A stretch of DNA of 64,000 nt from Flavobacterium sp. NRK F7. Its GTDB lineage: Bacteria; Bacteroidota; Bacteroidia; Flavobacteriales; Flavobacteriaceae. This document shows, piece by piece, positions 37,935 to 48,068 of this stretch (position 1 is its first letter; each line of letters begins with the position of its first letter). Location: positions 1-64,000 of the forward strand of contig NZ_JAMXLB010000001.1 of assembly GCF_024054195.1 (NCBI RefSeq), written 5' to 3'. A program made the position numbers and the translations under genes. The notes beneath the pieces were generated by a model. That model was not told where the DNA came from. It saw nothing but the letters and a program-made list of their open reading frames with translations, and made no database searches.

Positions 37935-40900
37935 TTATAATGTTCCTAATGATGTATTGCCTAAAACGATAGGGTTATTTGATTCACTTAATTGACAGTC
38001 ATACAAATTGCCTTCTGGGTAAAGTGTATTCAGCTCTTTTAAAGCTTCTATTAATTCTTGTACTGCTTTTTGATATTTTGTTTTTTCTGATTCTGTGAGC
38101 GTATTTTCACAAAAATGCAATCTAAATTGCCTGTAATTTTCTAACCATTTTCTATAAGTTTTTTGAAAACCTAACATATCACTTGGATTGACCCAACAAA
38201 TTTTCAACAAACAATGTGCTGGCGCTTCTTGTCTAAATATCTTTTCTGCATATTTTCTAAATAGAATATTTTTAAATCGGGAAACATAGCCTGGTAACAC
38301 TATTGTAACCTTAAAAGAATAGGGATCCTCGTTTGCTTCATCTTTACAATCGTCATTTAAACAAACCGTTAATAAATTCTCATCTTTAAAATGAGAAGTA
38401 TTAAATGGACGTAATAAAATATGTTCCAAACAATAAAAGTTTTCATAATAAATATTGATACTATGCATCATCGCAACCAAATAATCATAAGCCTCCATTT
38501 CAGAATTGAACTTTTTATCCACTCGAGCAATCTTATGAGTATTGTCTTCTAAGTACAAATAAAAATAAGCTCCGTATTTATCAATTTTATACAAATTTTG
38601 GTCTAGAAAATGAAGCTGAGCCCAATCCCATTTTTCTTGAAGGTTAACCGCTGGTGCAATAATTTTGAAAACATAATTTCCAGATGTTGTTTCTACGGTC
38701 CATTGGGTTTGTGGATTTTCTTCCGTTACTATATTGCGCAACGGAATTTCATCAATCCCTAATAATCGAGCCACGCGCTCTTCATAACCGCCACGATGAT
38801 TGGTATTCCAAAAAGGTAAGAAATCAAATGCTTTTGTAGTTTCATTTATTGATGCATGTAAATAGTCGATTCCTAATCCTCTTCGACTACTAATTTTAGG
38901 ATAGTTTGCCAAAAAGCGTTGTTTATCTTCTATTAAATTTTCATAATTGAAAGTGAGTGAACCCATGCCTGATGTACTTTGAGATAACTCATACATCATA
39001 AAGACATATTCATTAAAATTTTCCGCAAAACGTGCCATTAAATGATCTAAAGCTCGATTTCTTCTATCATAAAATGTAGCTTTGGATTCGTAAAGAGAAA
39101 CATCATAGTCGGATTCTCCCGTACCTAATTTTGCTTCTAGCGCTGCTGAATAAAGCTCCTTAGAATAAAAATCTTCACCAGTAGCGTCATTTGTATCCAA
39201 AAATGTTGGAAAATAGGTTTGCGGTATCGACTTACTATCTAAAATGTCTTTCGCATGATACAATTGACTGAAAAAATCAGCTAAAATTTGTTCATAAAAA
39301 TACAAATACCCTTTGAGTTGCTTGGCTTGAGCTTTTCTTAAAGGCGTTGCTTTTTCTGAAACATAATTTTTGCCCAAACCATAGGTCTTCGGAAAATCAT
39401 CTTGTATACTGTAATATTGATTCAATTCATAATGTGTACCGTTTTCTATTTCAAAATCATTGGCTGTATTTTCTAATTTCTTTTGATTGAATTGGGATTG
39501 ATACAACATTACTTTTTGTTCCACTAACATCGCTTGAGTTTCCGTTAAAAGGAAAGGAATCTTTTTTTGAAAAAGTAATAATTTGGACTTATTCGCAGTA
39601 AATACGGGTTTCACTTCTCCTGAAAGCGGTAATACCCAACTCTGATTGGTGGCTCCTATTATAGGTTTCCCCAAAGCATTATAAGCCGTCATCATTAAAT
39701 TTTTCACAGATTTAACTCCTTTTATCTCCATTAATGCAGCAATGATATCTGAAGCATGAATGGCAGTTGGTAAAGAGGCTTGAATAATTTCATCCTCTTT
39801 TAAAAAACCATGCGTTAATCGTGGTCCGTTAAAAATAGCTTCCGAATGCAACCCTTCTTGTACTAATTGTGATAAGGTATAGAAGGTAATTTTGGGATTG
39901 ATAATGCCATCTATAGCCAATTGAATTTGGGTCATTACTTCTACAGCATCAGCACCTAATTCTAATTCAAAATCGGCACAAATCCCAATTTCAACTTTCT
40001 CAATGGTTTCAATACATAAATAATCTTCTGTTAAATTTCTATTTTCATGTAGTTTGATGGCTACCGTTGAAAAGATTTCTTGAATTTTATCTTTCTTCTT
40101 CTCGAATAACGAAATAACATCACACACATTCTTTTCTTTGGAAAAATAATGAACGGTTTCTTCTTTCTCTGAAGGATCATCTACAAAAATCCTGAAACGC
40201 AAAGAATCGGTTGGTTTTGTGTATCGATTCACTTTTAGAAACACAATGTCATTCATAACCTTCACTTCATCAATGGTAATTTTTGAAGGCTTGTTCATTT
40301 TTTTAAACAATTGTGCTTCGGGATCATTCCACGCTGTAAAATGAGGTACTATTTTGAGGTTTACCCAACGGTTATTTTCCCAAAAAGCGTATTCTAAAAC
40401 TAAAGCATTTAAATCGCCTAAAACAGGATCTTCATCTAATTCGATTTTTACTTTGTGTAATCCTCTTATTTTTAAAACTTCTAATAAGGTATTGTTTTTG
40501 TCTGTCTTTTTAAGACTTAATTTGTCTTCAACTGGGTTTACATACATTAGGGTTTCACTTTCATGAGGCATAAAATACCCGTTTGAATCCGTTTCCTTTT
40601 TGGTGGGTAACAACCATGCATTTGAAATCCCTTTACAATCGATAAGCAGTTTTCTATAATCTAAAACCGTTACCGGTGCATTCGTAAAAATAGTTGCTGC
40701 ACTAAAAAAAGTATCATTTTCAATTTTTCCATTGGCTTGTGTGAGCAAGTCTTTAATATCGAAATCTGCGCGATACCCTAATTCAGTAATGGCATAACAT
40801 AATACATCCAAAATGGTGATTCCAGGATCATGCGGATTATAATCGGTCCAAAATTTTGACCCAAACTGTTCAATATATCGCAATCCTTCTTTTAACAAAA

Positions 40901-40961
40901 AGTCAAAGTCTTGTGAGGGAAGTAATTTTCTATCTTTCTCTATGTAGTATTCTGTTAGCAT
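37935..40961 (-). CDS. eCIS baseplate protein, Afp12-like
   Basis: At 1008 residues this is the second large wedge protein. Its N-terminus has the hallmark FWTDYNPHDPGITILDVLCYAITELGYR (about residues 38-65), shared with Afp12/T4 gp7-like and gp6-like baseplate proteins. The remaining sequence holds the large beta-rich insertions of such proteins. It follows the Afp11-like gene by 6 bases. In Afp and PVC particles Afp11 and Afp12 together form the wedges that ring the spike and transmit the trigger to the sheath. Confidence 0.82.
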   Translation of the reverse strand: MLTEYYIEKDRKLLPSQDFDFLLKEGLRYIEQFGSKFWTDYNPHDPGITILDVLCYAITELGYRADFDIKDLLTQANGKIENDTFFSAATIFTNAPVTVLDYRKLLIDCKGISNAWLLPTKKETDSNGYFMPHESETLMYVNPVEDKLSLKKTDKNNTLLEVLKIRGLHKVKIELDEDPVLGDLNALVLEYAFWENNRWVNLKIVPHFTAWNDPEAQLFKKMNKPSKITIDEVKVMNDIVFLKVNRYTKPTDSLRFRIFVDDPSEKEETVHYFSKEKNVCDVISLFEKKKDKIQEIFSTVAIKLHENRNLTEDYLCIETIEKVEIGICADFELELGADAVEVMTQIQLAIDGIINPKITFYTLSQLVQEGLHSEAIFNGPRLTHGFLKEDEIIQASLPTAIHASDIIAALMEIKGVKSVKNLMMTAYNALGKPIIGATNQSWVLPLSGEVKPVFTANKSKLLLFQKKIPFLLTETQAMLVEQKVMLYQSQFNQKKLENTANDFEIENGTHYELNQYYSIQDDFPKTYGLGKNYVSEKATPLRKAQAKQLKGYLYFYEQILADFFSQLYHAKDILDSKSIPQTYFPTFLDTNDATGEDFYSKELYSAALEAKLGTGESDYDVSLYESKATFYDRRNRALDHLMARFAENFNEYVFMMYELSQSTSGMGSLTFNYENLIEDKQRFLANYPKISSRRGLGIDYLHASINETTKAFDFLPFWNTNHRGGYEERVARLLGIDEIPLRNIVTEENPQTQWTVETTSGNYVFKIIAPAVNLQEKWDWAQLHFLDQNLYKIDKYGAYFYLYLEDNTHKIARVDKKFNSEMEAYDYLVAMMHSINIYYENFYCLEHILLRPFNTSHFKDENLLTVCLNDDCKDEANEDPYSFKVTIVLPGYVSRFKNILFRKYAEKIFRQEAPAHCLLKICWVNPSDMLGFQKTYRKWLENYRQFRLHFCENTLTESEKTKYQKAVQELIEALKELNTLYPEGNLYDCQLSESNNPIVLGNTSLGTL

Positions 40962-40967
40962 GACTTT

Positions 40968-43900
40968 TTATTTAATTTCTTGAATGTGATGTGTTTCTGT
41001 TGGAGCGAATAAGGTAAAATCGCTTTGAGGTACTATTTGTGCTAAGTTTTGAATAGCACTTCCTGTGATGTTCCCATTTTCGTCTAATTGATATTGGGTC
41101 ACCTTAAAATCGGTTATATAATCGACATACTCTTGGTTATCTATCAGTTGAATCAAGGATGAAAAAGCAATTTCATCTGCAAAATTGATATCGTCGAAAA
41201 CTTCATACGCCCACGGACTCAAATAGGCATTTATCGTTTCCATAAGTTGAGCCGTATATAATCGTGTGTCAACACCCGCTATAACATGATATTTTACTTT
41301 AAAGTTAACCTCCACACGCTCTAATTGTGGTGGTTTTACATTGATTCGCACTTGTGAGGATGCTTTTGTATATAAATACTCTTTAATACGTTGCATCTTG
41401 TTTAAACTCAACAAAGGCTTCCAATTGATTTGATCGGATAATGACGTTTTCGCAATAGGAATTAGTGTTACATAACCAGCCGCTACATTCGATATTTTAG
41501 TATCGTAGCGATAATGATTTAAGGTTTTAATACGATACACTTCTGGAAAAGCCTCTAAAATGATTCTTTCATAATCCCATGTTGTAATCGCCTTATCTTT
41601 GTGTCTCAAACGCTCGCTGGAACGCATGTAAAGATGTTCGTCTAGCTCTGCAGCAACTCCATTAAAGGAAACATAGGGTTGTATGATTTTTTTAACTCCA
41701 GATAGGGTCTTATAAGCCTTGGATATAGTTTCCTTTGGTGTAGGTTCTAAGAAAACGGCATTGCTATTTTCAAAATCGGTTAGTACTGCTTTAAAAGCTT
41801 GCACATGAACTCCTAAAAATTTACAGATGGCTTGTGTATTTGAAATAGATAAACGTAGCCAAAACAAATTGGGTGCTAAAGTCGTATTGTTAGTTGCTTC
41901 AAATGTGGGAACAGTAATCGAAACTAATCCTGATTGTGTTAAGGAATAGGTTTCGTCACCTATCGCATTTTGTTCCAAAACTTGCCAAGTATTATTGGAT
42001 AAATAATGCCAAGAAAGCGCAGCTGGTTCTAAAAAAGGATTGGCCGTCCCTTCTTCTAATTGTATTAAAAAATTTAATCCATCATTCGGTGCCACTTCTT
42101 CAAAACCAAAATAGACATGTCCTTGGTTTTCTTGTAGCGTAGCAAAACGAAGTTTCTGATTCTTTTTTAAGGTATAACCAAAAGGTTCTACTTGAAATAT
42201 TGAAATAGGATTGGCTGTTTTTATATCGGTTGTAAGATCTATTTTTTCAGAAACCGTATAATTAAAAACAAACTCTTCAATTCTAGGTTTGTAGGGTAAT
42301 GTGGTTTTATCCTGACTAGCCGCAATGTATCTTTGCATGTACTTTTCACCATCATAATCCGTGTGATTCAATTGAATTCTAATTTTCCCATTGGAAACAA
42401 TCGTATCTGTTACAATTTTATCAAAATGGTATTCCTCTAGCGGATACTCATTGGTAATCTTATTAAGGTTAGAAGTGGTTTCTTTTTCCCATTTCCCATT
42501 ATTCAACTGAAAAAGAGTAACTTTATCTTCCATCCAATCTTTTAACTCTTTACCCGTATATATTTCAACATAATCTTCTATTAATTCTCCCAAATCACTT
42601 AAAAGGGTGTCCACTTTAAGAGAAGCAATCGCGTTTTTCTTCATAAAAAATTCATTCGAACTCAAATTCATTCCATTTCCATTTTTAGGAAATTCGCCAA
42701 AAGGATAAAAGGCTTTTTCTACATCGATACTACCAAAATCGGAGTTCAATACATAGGACTTAAAATTGCGAACCGCAATGGTAATATCGACACTTTGAAG
42801 AGACGTGAGTACGTTTTTATTTTTAGGAATTATTTTTAAAACGGGAAAAGAGGTAACAACATGAAAACCTTCATGCAATTTTGCATCAAAAGGTAAAATT
42901 GCTTTTTCAGTGGCAGGGATAGATAAATGAAGGTACTTTTTATTGGTTAAAAAATCTTTTATTTCACTTTTTTGAGTCACTTCAACAACTCCTTTTTCAC
43001 CTGTTAAATAGAAATCAAAATCACTTGCTTTATGATTGGTTCCATTAAATCGAAGATAAATATGTCGTTCTCCACTTTGCAAAAACAAAATCGGACTCGC
43101 TATCATAAATCCTTCTTTAAAAACCGATTTCTCATTGGTAAACACATCAAAGTTTTTATTTTGACCGTTTACATCAAGTAATTTATTTGCGGTAAAAAAA
43201 GTATTCGCTTGACGAGAATAACTTAAAAAAGAGTTCAATTTGATTTGATTAATAACCACATCTTGAGTAGCTGCGTAATATTTTTTTTGACCGATTGTAT
43301 TTTTTCCTCCTAAAAACAAAGTGTCTTTTGAAATCAAAAAGGGTTTTGTTTCAAAAGGTTCAATTACTAAATGAACATAATCGGGTTGTGCTTCTTTGGT
43401 TTCAATTTTTAATACGTCTTTATAATAAAAATCGAGATGTTGTTTCGTAAATTCATTGACTTTATCTTTAGCGACTTGAAGTAATTTCAAAAAAGCTAAA
43501 AATAAAGCATAATGAGGACTGTGTTTGGAATAATTTTCCAATTGATTGGCAATTGCTTTTTCTGAAAAGTTCTTCCAAGACAACAGCAAACCAAAAAGTT
43601 GTTGCGTTGTTTTAATAAAAACGTAGTTTTTAAGTAAAGCGGGAATATCGTTTGCTGCCTCAATTAAAGCAGCAATAGCTACTAATTTATTCGTAATTAA
43701 ATAAGAGGAAGCAATTAAATTTTCTTTTTCAATAATGCTATCATCCAAAAGTGTAGCACTTTTTAAAAAGGAAGTATATTCTGATTCTATTTGATTAAAA
43801 TACGTTAACAGTATGTCTTTTTGGATAGCAAAATCTGCATTTAAATAGATTTCGTTTTTCTTAATTTCAAAAGTTTGCTGTAGTATTTCGATATTCCAAC

Positions 43901-44144
43901 TTGCTAAATAAATTAATATGGCCGTAGATTCTTTTTGATAAAAAACAGACCAATCTCCTTCATGAGTATCAAATTCATTAAAAAATTTTACATATTTAGA
44001 AAGTCGCTGTACAAACAAAATAAAATCTTGTTCGTTTCTTTCTTCTAAAAGAAAAAAATGAACGTCTAAAGCGGGTTTGACTCTGTCATTTTGAGTCGTT
44101 CCCATGCCTTCATGTATAGATAATATTGAGTTACAATTTTTCAT
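40968..44144 (-). CDS. eCIS baseplate J-like wedge protein, Afp11-like
   Basis: The 1058-residue protein has the family's conserved segment EHLYMRSSERLRHKDKAIT followed by WDYERIILEAFPEVYRIKTL (about residues 840-885) and the baseplate-J C-terminal part RVEVNFKVKYHVIAGVDTRL. These match Afp11/Pvc11 and the gp6/gpJ superfamily. It follows the gp25 gene with a 64-base gap, the longest inside the structural part of the operon, where nothing else is seen. Its role is the main baseplate wedge. Confidence 0.85.
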   Translation of the reverse strand: MKNCNSILSIHEGMGTTQNDRVKPALDVHFFLLEERNEQDFILFVQRLSKYVKFFNEFDTHEGDWSVFYQKESTAILIYLASWNIEILQQTFEIKKNEIYLNADFAIQKDILLTYFNQIESEYTSFLKSATLLDDSIIEKENLIASSYLITNKLVAIAALIEAANDIPALLKNYVFIKTTQQLFGLLLSWKNFSEKAIANQLENYSKHSPHYALFLAFLKLLQVAKDKVNEFTKQHLDFYYKDVLKIETKEAQPDYVHLVIEPFETKPFLISKDTLFLGGKNTIGQKKYYAATQDVVINQIKLNSFLSYSRQANTFFTANKLLDVNGQNKNFDVFTNEKSVFKEGFMIASPILFLQSGERHIYLRFNGTNHKASDFDFYLTGEKGVVEVTQKSEIKDFLTNKKYLHLSIPATEKAILPFDAKLHEGFHVVTSFPVLKIIPKNKNVLTSLQSVDITIAVRNFKSYVLNSDFGSIDVEKAFYPFGEFPKNGNGMNLSSNEFFMKKNAIASLKVDTLLSDLGELIEDYVEIYTGKELKDWMEDKVTLFQLNNGKWEKETTSNLNKITNEYPLEEYHFDKIVTDTIVSNGKIRIQLNHTDYDGEKYMQRYIAASQDKTTLPYKPRIEEFVFNYTVSEKIDLTTDIKTANPISIFQVEPFGYTLKKNQKLRFATLQENQGHVYFGFEEVAPNDGLNFLIQLEEGTANPFLEPAALSWHYLSNNTWQVLEQNAIGDETYSLTQSGLVSITVPTFEATNNTTLAPNLFWLRLSISNTQAICKFLGVHVQAFKAVLTDFENSNAVFLEPTPKETISKAYKTLSGVKKIIQPYVSFNGVAAELDEHLYMRSSERLRHKDKAITTWDYERIILEAFPEVYRIKTLNHYRYDTKISNVAAGYVTLIPIAKTSLSDQINWKPLLSLNKMQRIKEYLYTKASSQVRINVKPPQLERVEVNFKVKYHVIAGVDTRLYTAQLMETINAYLSPWAYEVFDDINFADEIAFSSLIQLIDNQEYVDYITDFKVTQYQLDENGNITGSAIQNLAQIVPQSDFTLFAPTETHHIQEIK

Positions 44145-44208
44145 AGTTTGCCATTAATTTGTGTTAGTTTAAAGCGAACTTTTATGTTGTTTTTTTGAGT
44201 TTACCAAT

Positions 44209-44622
44209 TTATTTTTTTACAAATGTTCCTTCTTCTAAATAATAAGGGAATACATAATTTTTCCTTGAGTTAGTGGCTCTTATTTTATAGGTAATTACGA
44301 TGTTTATGACACCATTACTACTGTCTTCTGTGTAAAAATCTACTTCAATTAAATCGATTCTAGGTTCATACTTTAGAATTGCATTTTCAATAATGCCTTT
44401 AATTTTTGTAAGTAGGGTAATGGTAATACTCTCATATAATAAAGCATTCAAATCGCATCCATAATCGGAGCGCATAATGCGTTCTTTTAATTCCGTAGAA
44501 AGCAATATTTGTAAACTTTGAAAAATATCATTCTCATCGGATACCATTTCAATAGTTCCGGTTTGGTTTTTAAATGTGGGAGGAAAACTCCATCCTGTTC
44601 CTAAAAATGATTTTTCTTTCAT
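44209..44622 (-). CDS. gp25-like baseplate wedge protein (Afp9)
   Basis: The 137-residue protein matches the GPW/gp25 family: FLGTGWSFPPTF at the N-terminus, the conserved DIFQSLQILLSTELKERIMR with the Glu-Arg pair, and YEPRIDLIEVDFY. gp25-like proteins seed the sheath at the baseplate. It lies 46 bases after the PAAR gene, so the order PAAR then gp25 is reversed relative to Afp9-Afp10. Confidence 0.9.
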   Translation of the reverse strand: MKEKSFLGTGWSFPPTFKNQTGTIEMVSDENDIFQSLQILLSTELKERIMRSDYGCDLNALLYESITITLLTKIKGIIENAILKYEPRIDLIEVDFYTEDSSNGVINIVITYKIRATNSRKNYVFPYYLEEGTFVKK

Positions 44623-44668
44623 TGTTGTTTTTTTATAAGGTTACCTCTTGGGTAATTTCACTATTATT

Positions 44669-44959
44669 TTATCCACCAATCATTACTTGAGGACAACCTC
44701 CAGTAACGACACCTCCATGAGCGGTAGAATCGCCCATTCTAACAGCCGGACTTCCAGCAATAAATACGGAAGAAGAACCTGCTGCTAAGGAATCTGGTGG
44801 TCCCGTACACACACAACTATCTCCTACAACAGAAGCTGGTAATCCACCTATAAACACCGTAGAATTACTTCCTTGTAATAAAGGTCCGCCCACATGAGGC
44901 ACAGTTCCTGTTGTCATTGGACAAGTATGCATATCGGTAATTCTTGCTGCTGCTCCCAT
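44669..44959 (-). CDS. PAAR-domain spike tip protein
   Basis: The 96-residue protein is a single PAAR domain with HTCPMTTGTVPHVGGPLLQG and two repeats of the type VFIGGLPASVVGD / VFIAGSPAVRMGD, and the metal-binding His/Cys residues (HTCP, CVCTGPP, STAHGG, GCP). PAAR proteins form the sharp zinc- or iron-bearing tip of the spike. It starts 2 bases after the VgrG-like gene. No effector domain is attached. Confidence 0.93.
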   Translation of the reverse strand: MGAAARITDMHTCPMTTGTVPHVGGPLLQGSNSTVFIGGLPASVVGDSCVCTGPPDSLAAGSSSVFIAGSPAVRMGDSTAHGGVVTGGCPQVMIGG

Positions 44960-44961
44960 TG

Positions 44962-46644
44962 TTAATTTAAATTAATCATAGCTCCTTTTAAAACCATATT
45001 ACCACTTCCTTCTGCATTGACATTCACCCCTTCTATCTTGATGTTTCCAGTAGCTTTTACATTAAAATCTTTACAACTTTCAATCGTAATGCCTTGATCA
45101 TTCATGGTAATTTTATTACTATTTTCATCTTCAATGACAAACCCCTTTAAATCATCACTAATTTTCAAGGAATTGCCATTTTTGGTAACTAATTCAATGG
45201 TATTGGTTTCATCATCTAATACAATTTTATTTTCTTCTTTAGTGACGAATCCTTTTTTATAATTGTCCTCAGTAATTGGAAAAGGCATCGGTTTATTACT
45301 ACTGTAAACACTTCCCAGAATAATCGGTGTATCTGGATTATTATTCAAACAACCCACAATAACCTCATCATTTACATTTGGAATAAAATAACTGCCCATA
45401 TTGCTAGAGGCACTCATAGTCGCTAATCTTGCCCAAACGCCTTCACCGCTTTCAGAAATTTGTGGCAATCGTACTTTTATGCGAAACTGATTGTTCGGAT
45501 CTTCTACAATTTTGGTCACAATACCTATTTGTAAACCATTAATACTATTGGATTGTCCAATTTCTGCATGCGTATTATTAACTCCAGTAGTCGTACTTTG
45601 AGTAAAAGTTCTTTCGCTTTCTAATCCATAACTATACTCTGTGCGCCAACAACCATTTTCAATCGTATGTTCTTCTTGCGTAATCAATAAAACTTGATTA
45701 TCGATTTCAGGATTTACTTTATTGAAACTGATGTAATCTCCCGCTTTGGCAATAAGATTTCCAAAAGTGGTTACCTTACCCATGATAGAAGCAATATTAC
45801 TTTTCGCAATAATGGTATCTGCAATTCGTTGTAATGTTCCTTCTTGTAAAACCGTTTCACTTAAACGTACAGTATGCGTGTTTTCAGAAGTACTTTGAGA
45901 AGCACTAACGCGAGCGGTTTCTTGATTTTCCACATCCCATCTTTCAATAGTCACTTCCGATTTTCTTCTTTCTGCATCCAATCTACCTGTAAATCCAAAA
46001 ACATTGATTCCATTTTCAGCCATATAAATTGGATCTGATGGCGGACTCAAAATATCAATTCCTGTAAAATCGGCATTGCGCAAGGCTACCATCATTCCAA
46101 TAGAATCTAAAAACCCAATCAAATAATCCCATGGCACCGTTGAGGTGTTGTGTGTAATTTGTTCTTGTCCCCAATCTTGTCCTAATAAATTATCACTTAC
46201 CGTTAAATCGCTTGTAAACAAAGTGAGTTTATCCTCAAAGGTTTGATTGTTGTTTTCAGGTTCTGTAGAAGATTGAGACAAACGTAAAGCAATATCTTTA
46301 CATTCTATTTTAGCTACAATTTGATTGTTTTCATATTGCTTATCTAACGATTTTACTATCCCTTTAAATAAGGTTTTTGATTCATTTTCAAAACTTACTT
46401 TTACTTCAATTTCCAACGGAGATTCATCAGGGTTTCGAGTTAACACATCTAAAGGCAGTTCCTCGTCTTCTTCCAAATTTTCTTGGGAACCAATGAAAGT
46501 AAACTTAGCAAAGGGAATTTTATTCAATTCAAAATGCACCTTCGCTTCAGTCATAAGACTATCCAAACCTGTATTTTCATTATTAATTAAAAATTCAAGT
46601 TTTAAGAGGGTTTCTGAAGGAAAAAATGGGTTGACCGTTGGCAT
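44962..46644 (-). CDS. VgrG-like spike protein (Afp8)
   Basis: At 560 residues it has the N-terminal gp27-like part (about 1-370) and a gp5-like OB-fold region with FRIKVRLPQISESGEGVWAR and SYFIPNVNDEVIVGCLNNN, then PIILGSVYSSNKPMP, followed by a C-terminal beta-helix of repeating strands (NSLKISDDLKGFVIED ...). These are the phage baseplate V/VgrG signatures. Trimers form the central spike below the tube. It ends 2 bases before the PAAR gene and starts 3 bases after the LysM gene. Confidence 0.92.
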   Translation of the reverse strand: MPTVNPFFPSETLLKLEFLINNENTGLDSLMTEAKVHFELNKIPFAKFTFIGSQENLEEDEELPLDVLTRNPDESPLEIEVKVSFENESKTLFKGIVKSLDKQYENNQIVAKIECKDIALRLSQSSTEPENNNQTFEDKLTLFTSDLTVSDNLLGQDWGQEQITHNTSTVPWDYLIGFLDSIGMMVALRNADFTGIDILSPPSDPIYMAENGINVFGFTGRLDAERRKSEVTIERWDVENQETARVSASQSTSENTHTVRLSETVLQEGTLQRIADTIIAKSNIASIMGKVTTFGNLIAKAGDYISFNKVNPEIDNQVLLITQEEHTIENGCWRTEYSYGLESERTFTQSTTTGVNNTHAEIGQSNSINGLQIGIVTKIVEDPNNQFRIKVRLPQISESGEGVWARLATMSASSNMGSYFIPNVNDEVIVGCLNNNPDTPIILGSVYSSNKPMPFPITEDNYKKGFVTKEENKIVLDDETNTIELVTKNGNSLKISDDLKGFVIEDENSNKITMNDQGITIESCKDFNVKATGNIKIEGVNVNAEGSGNMVLKGAMINLN

Positions 46645-46647
46645 AAT

Positions 46648-47421
46648 TTATTTCTTAATGGGTGGAAATTGTATTTTTTGTCCGATAGGTACTTGTCTAA
46701 AACTCAACAATTTGTTGTTCTTTGCCACATCTATGTAATAGCTATTGTTTTGATAAATGGATTCAGATAATAAGGTGAGTTTATCATTCATTTTCATCAC
46801 TCGTTCATGTGTTAAATCGGGTGAGTTTTTATTTTCTTTGGCTACCATCAATTTATAATCGACTGTTCCTTTAAAAACACATTTTACTTTGGCACGAATA
46901 GGACGACCGTCTTTCCTGAACAACGTGTAATCGATGTCCATACTTTTGAGACGACAACTCAAACTGTAACCACCCCAAAGCAACCTTAAATAAGCCGTTT
47001 GATGGGTTTCACCATCGTAACCCATGAGTAAGTTTTTAAACTCTTCCACTTCTTTTTCTACCGTTTCCACTTCACCAAAAGGATTTACGATAGCTGGTTT
47101 TAAAGCATTAGCAATATCACCCACCGCATCTAAAAGAGAGGCTTCTCCATTGCCATCTTTAATTTTACCTGGTGGAACAATTCCTGAACTATCAAAAAAG
47201 AATTCAAAGTTGACCTCTTCACCTTCAATTCGATTGAAGCGCAAATCTGTTCCAGAAGTACCCATGGCTTGTCCTTCACAAAAATCAACGGTGTGACGCA
47301 TAGAGTATTTCTCTGGATTTAACTGCACGAAAATGGTCTTTTTAGGAGGCTCCACATACTCTTTGGTAGGAAAAACCTCTATTCGCATTTTATCTATTAT
47401 CCCTAAAAGTCCTTGTATCAT
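46648..47421 (-). CDS. LysM-containing eCIS spike/tube adaptor (Afp7)
   Basis: The 257-residue protein has the Afp7/gp53-like N-terminal domain (PKKTIFVQLNPEKYSMRHTV, VNFEFFFDSSG) and a C-terminal LysM-like motif (IYQNNSYYIDVAKNNKLLSFRQVPIGQKIQFP). In related particles this protein links spike and tube. Its ATG overlaps the stop of the upstream DUF5908 gene by 4 bases (ATGA). Confidence 0.88.
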   Translation of the reverse strand: MIQGLLGIIDKMRIEVFPTKEYVEPPKKTIFVQLNPEKYSMRHTVDFCEGQAMGTSGTDLRFNRIEGEEVNFEFFFDSSGIVPPGKIKDGNGEASLLDAVGDIANALKPAIVNPFGEVETVEKEVEEFKNLLMGYDGETHQTAYLRLLWGGYSLSCRLKSMDIDYTLFRKDGRPIRAKVKCVFKGTVDYKLMVAKENKNSPDLTHERVMKMNDKLTLLSESIYQNNSYYIDVAKNNKLLSFRQVPIGQKIQFPPIKK

Positions 47422-47594
47422 CTTTCTGATCTTTCTTTAATTTTCTCCAATACTTTAGAAGTACATTCTTTCACTATAGCCGATTTCATTTCTTGCCATT
47501 TCTGACTGTTCATCTTCTGTTCGGAAGCAAAAGAATGCACCTCATTTTCTACAACCGTCACTTTAATACGTAACTCTTTGATTTCTATAGCCAT
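47418..47594 (-). CDS. DUF5908-type microprotein (58 residues)
   Basis: A 58-residue frame opens at the ATG 47594-47592 with MAIEIKELRIKVTVVENE and ends at TGA 47420-47418, overlapping the LysM gene start by 4 bases. The opening matches DUF5908, a very small family that occurs in injection-system loci. The rest is a Lys/Glu-rich helix. The tight overlap and 10-base gap to the preceding tube gene show it is a real gene. It occupies the Afp6 position; its function is not known. Confidence 0.75.
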   Translation of the reverse strand: MAIEIKELRIKVTVVENEVHSFASEQKMNSQKWQEMKSAIVKECTSKVLEKIKERSER

Positions 47595-47604
47595 TTATTA
47601 TCAA

Positions 47605-48063
47605 TTAAAAGTTAGGAATGGGTAATTCTTTATAAAAATTATAGCGAAGTGTTATCGTTTCTATCACTATTTTATTTTCTTCTGCATTCAAATCGCTAAA
47701 TTCATAACTTACTGGAATAGCGTGTGATACATACCAAACTTTTATTGGATTTCCATTCTCATTTAATAGAGAAACCACTAAATTTGCGGGATAAAAGATA
47801 AAATCTTCCAAAGCTTGATTGCACCACATCGACAATCCTGATAAATCAGACGTTAATCCTCTTTTTAATACCAAATCTTGATATCCTGAACGTACTGGGA
47901 AAGTATGCTTGAATTTATTCTGGCCTCCTTCTGTATAGGATTCCGTTTCCATAGTAACTTTTAATCCATTAACACTTTGAAATTTAGTATCAATTGAAAA
48001 TTGAGGAACTAATTCAAAAATGACAGAAAAGTGAAAACCTACTATGGGATCGTTACTTGGCAT
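47605..48063 (-). CDS. Inner tube protein 2 (gp19-like, Afp5 position)
   Basis: The 152-residue protein belongs to the T4 gp19-like tube family, with the strand pattern GFHFSVIFELVPQFSIDTKF, FPVRSGYQDLVLKRGL and NKIVIETITLRYNFY. It lies 5 bases after the other tube gene. In Afp, one tube protein forms the initiating rings near the spike and another forms the shaft; this copy, being slightly larger and closer to the spike genes, could be the initiator, but sequence alone does not decide. Confidence 0.87.
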   Translation of the reverse strand: MPSNDPIVGFHFSVIFELVPQFSIDTKFQSVNGLKVTMETESYTEGGQNKFKHTFPVRSGYQDLVLKRGLTSDLSGLSMWCNQALEDFIFYPANLVVSLLNENGNPIKVWYVSHAIPVSYEFSDLNAEENKIVIETITLRYNFYKELPIPNF

Positions 48064-48068
48064 ATTCC

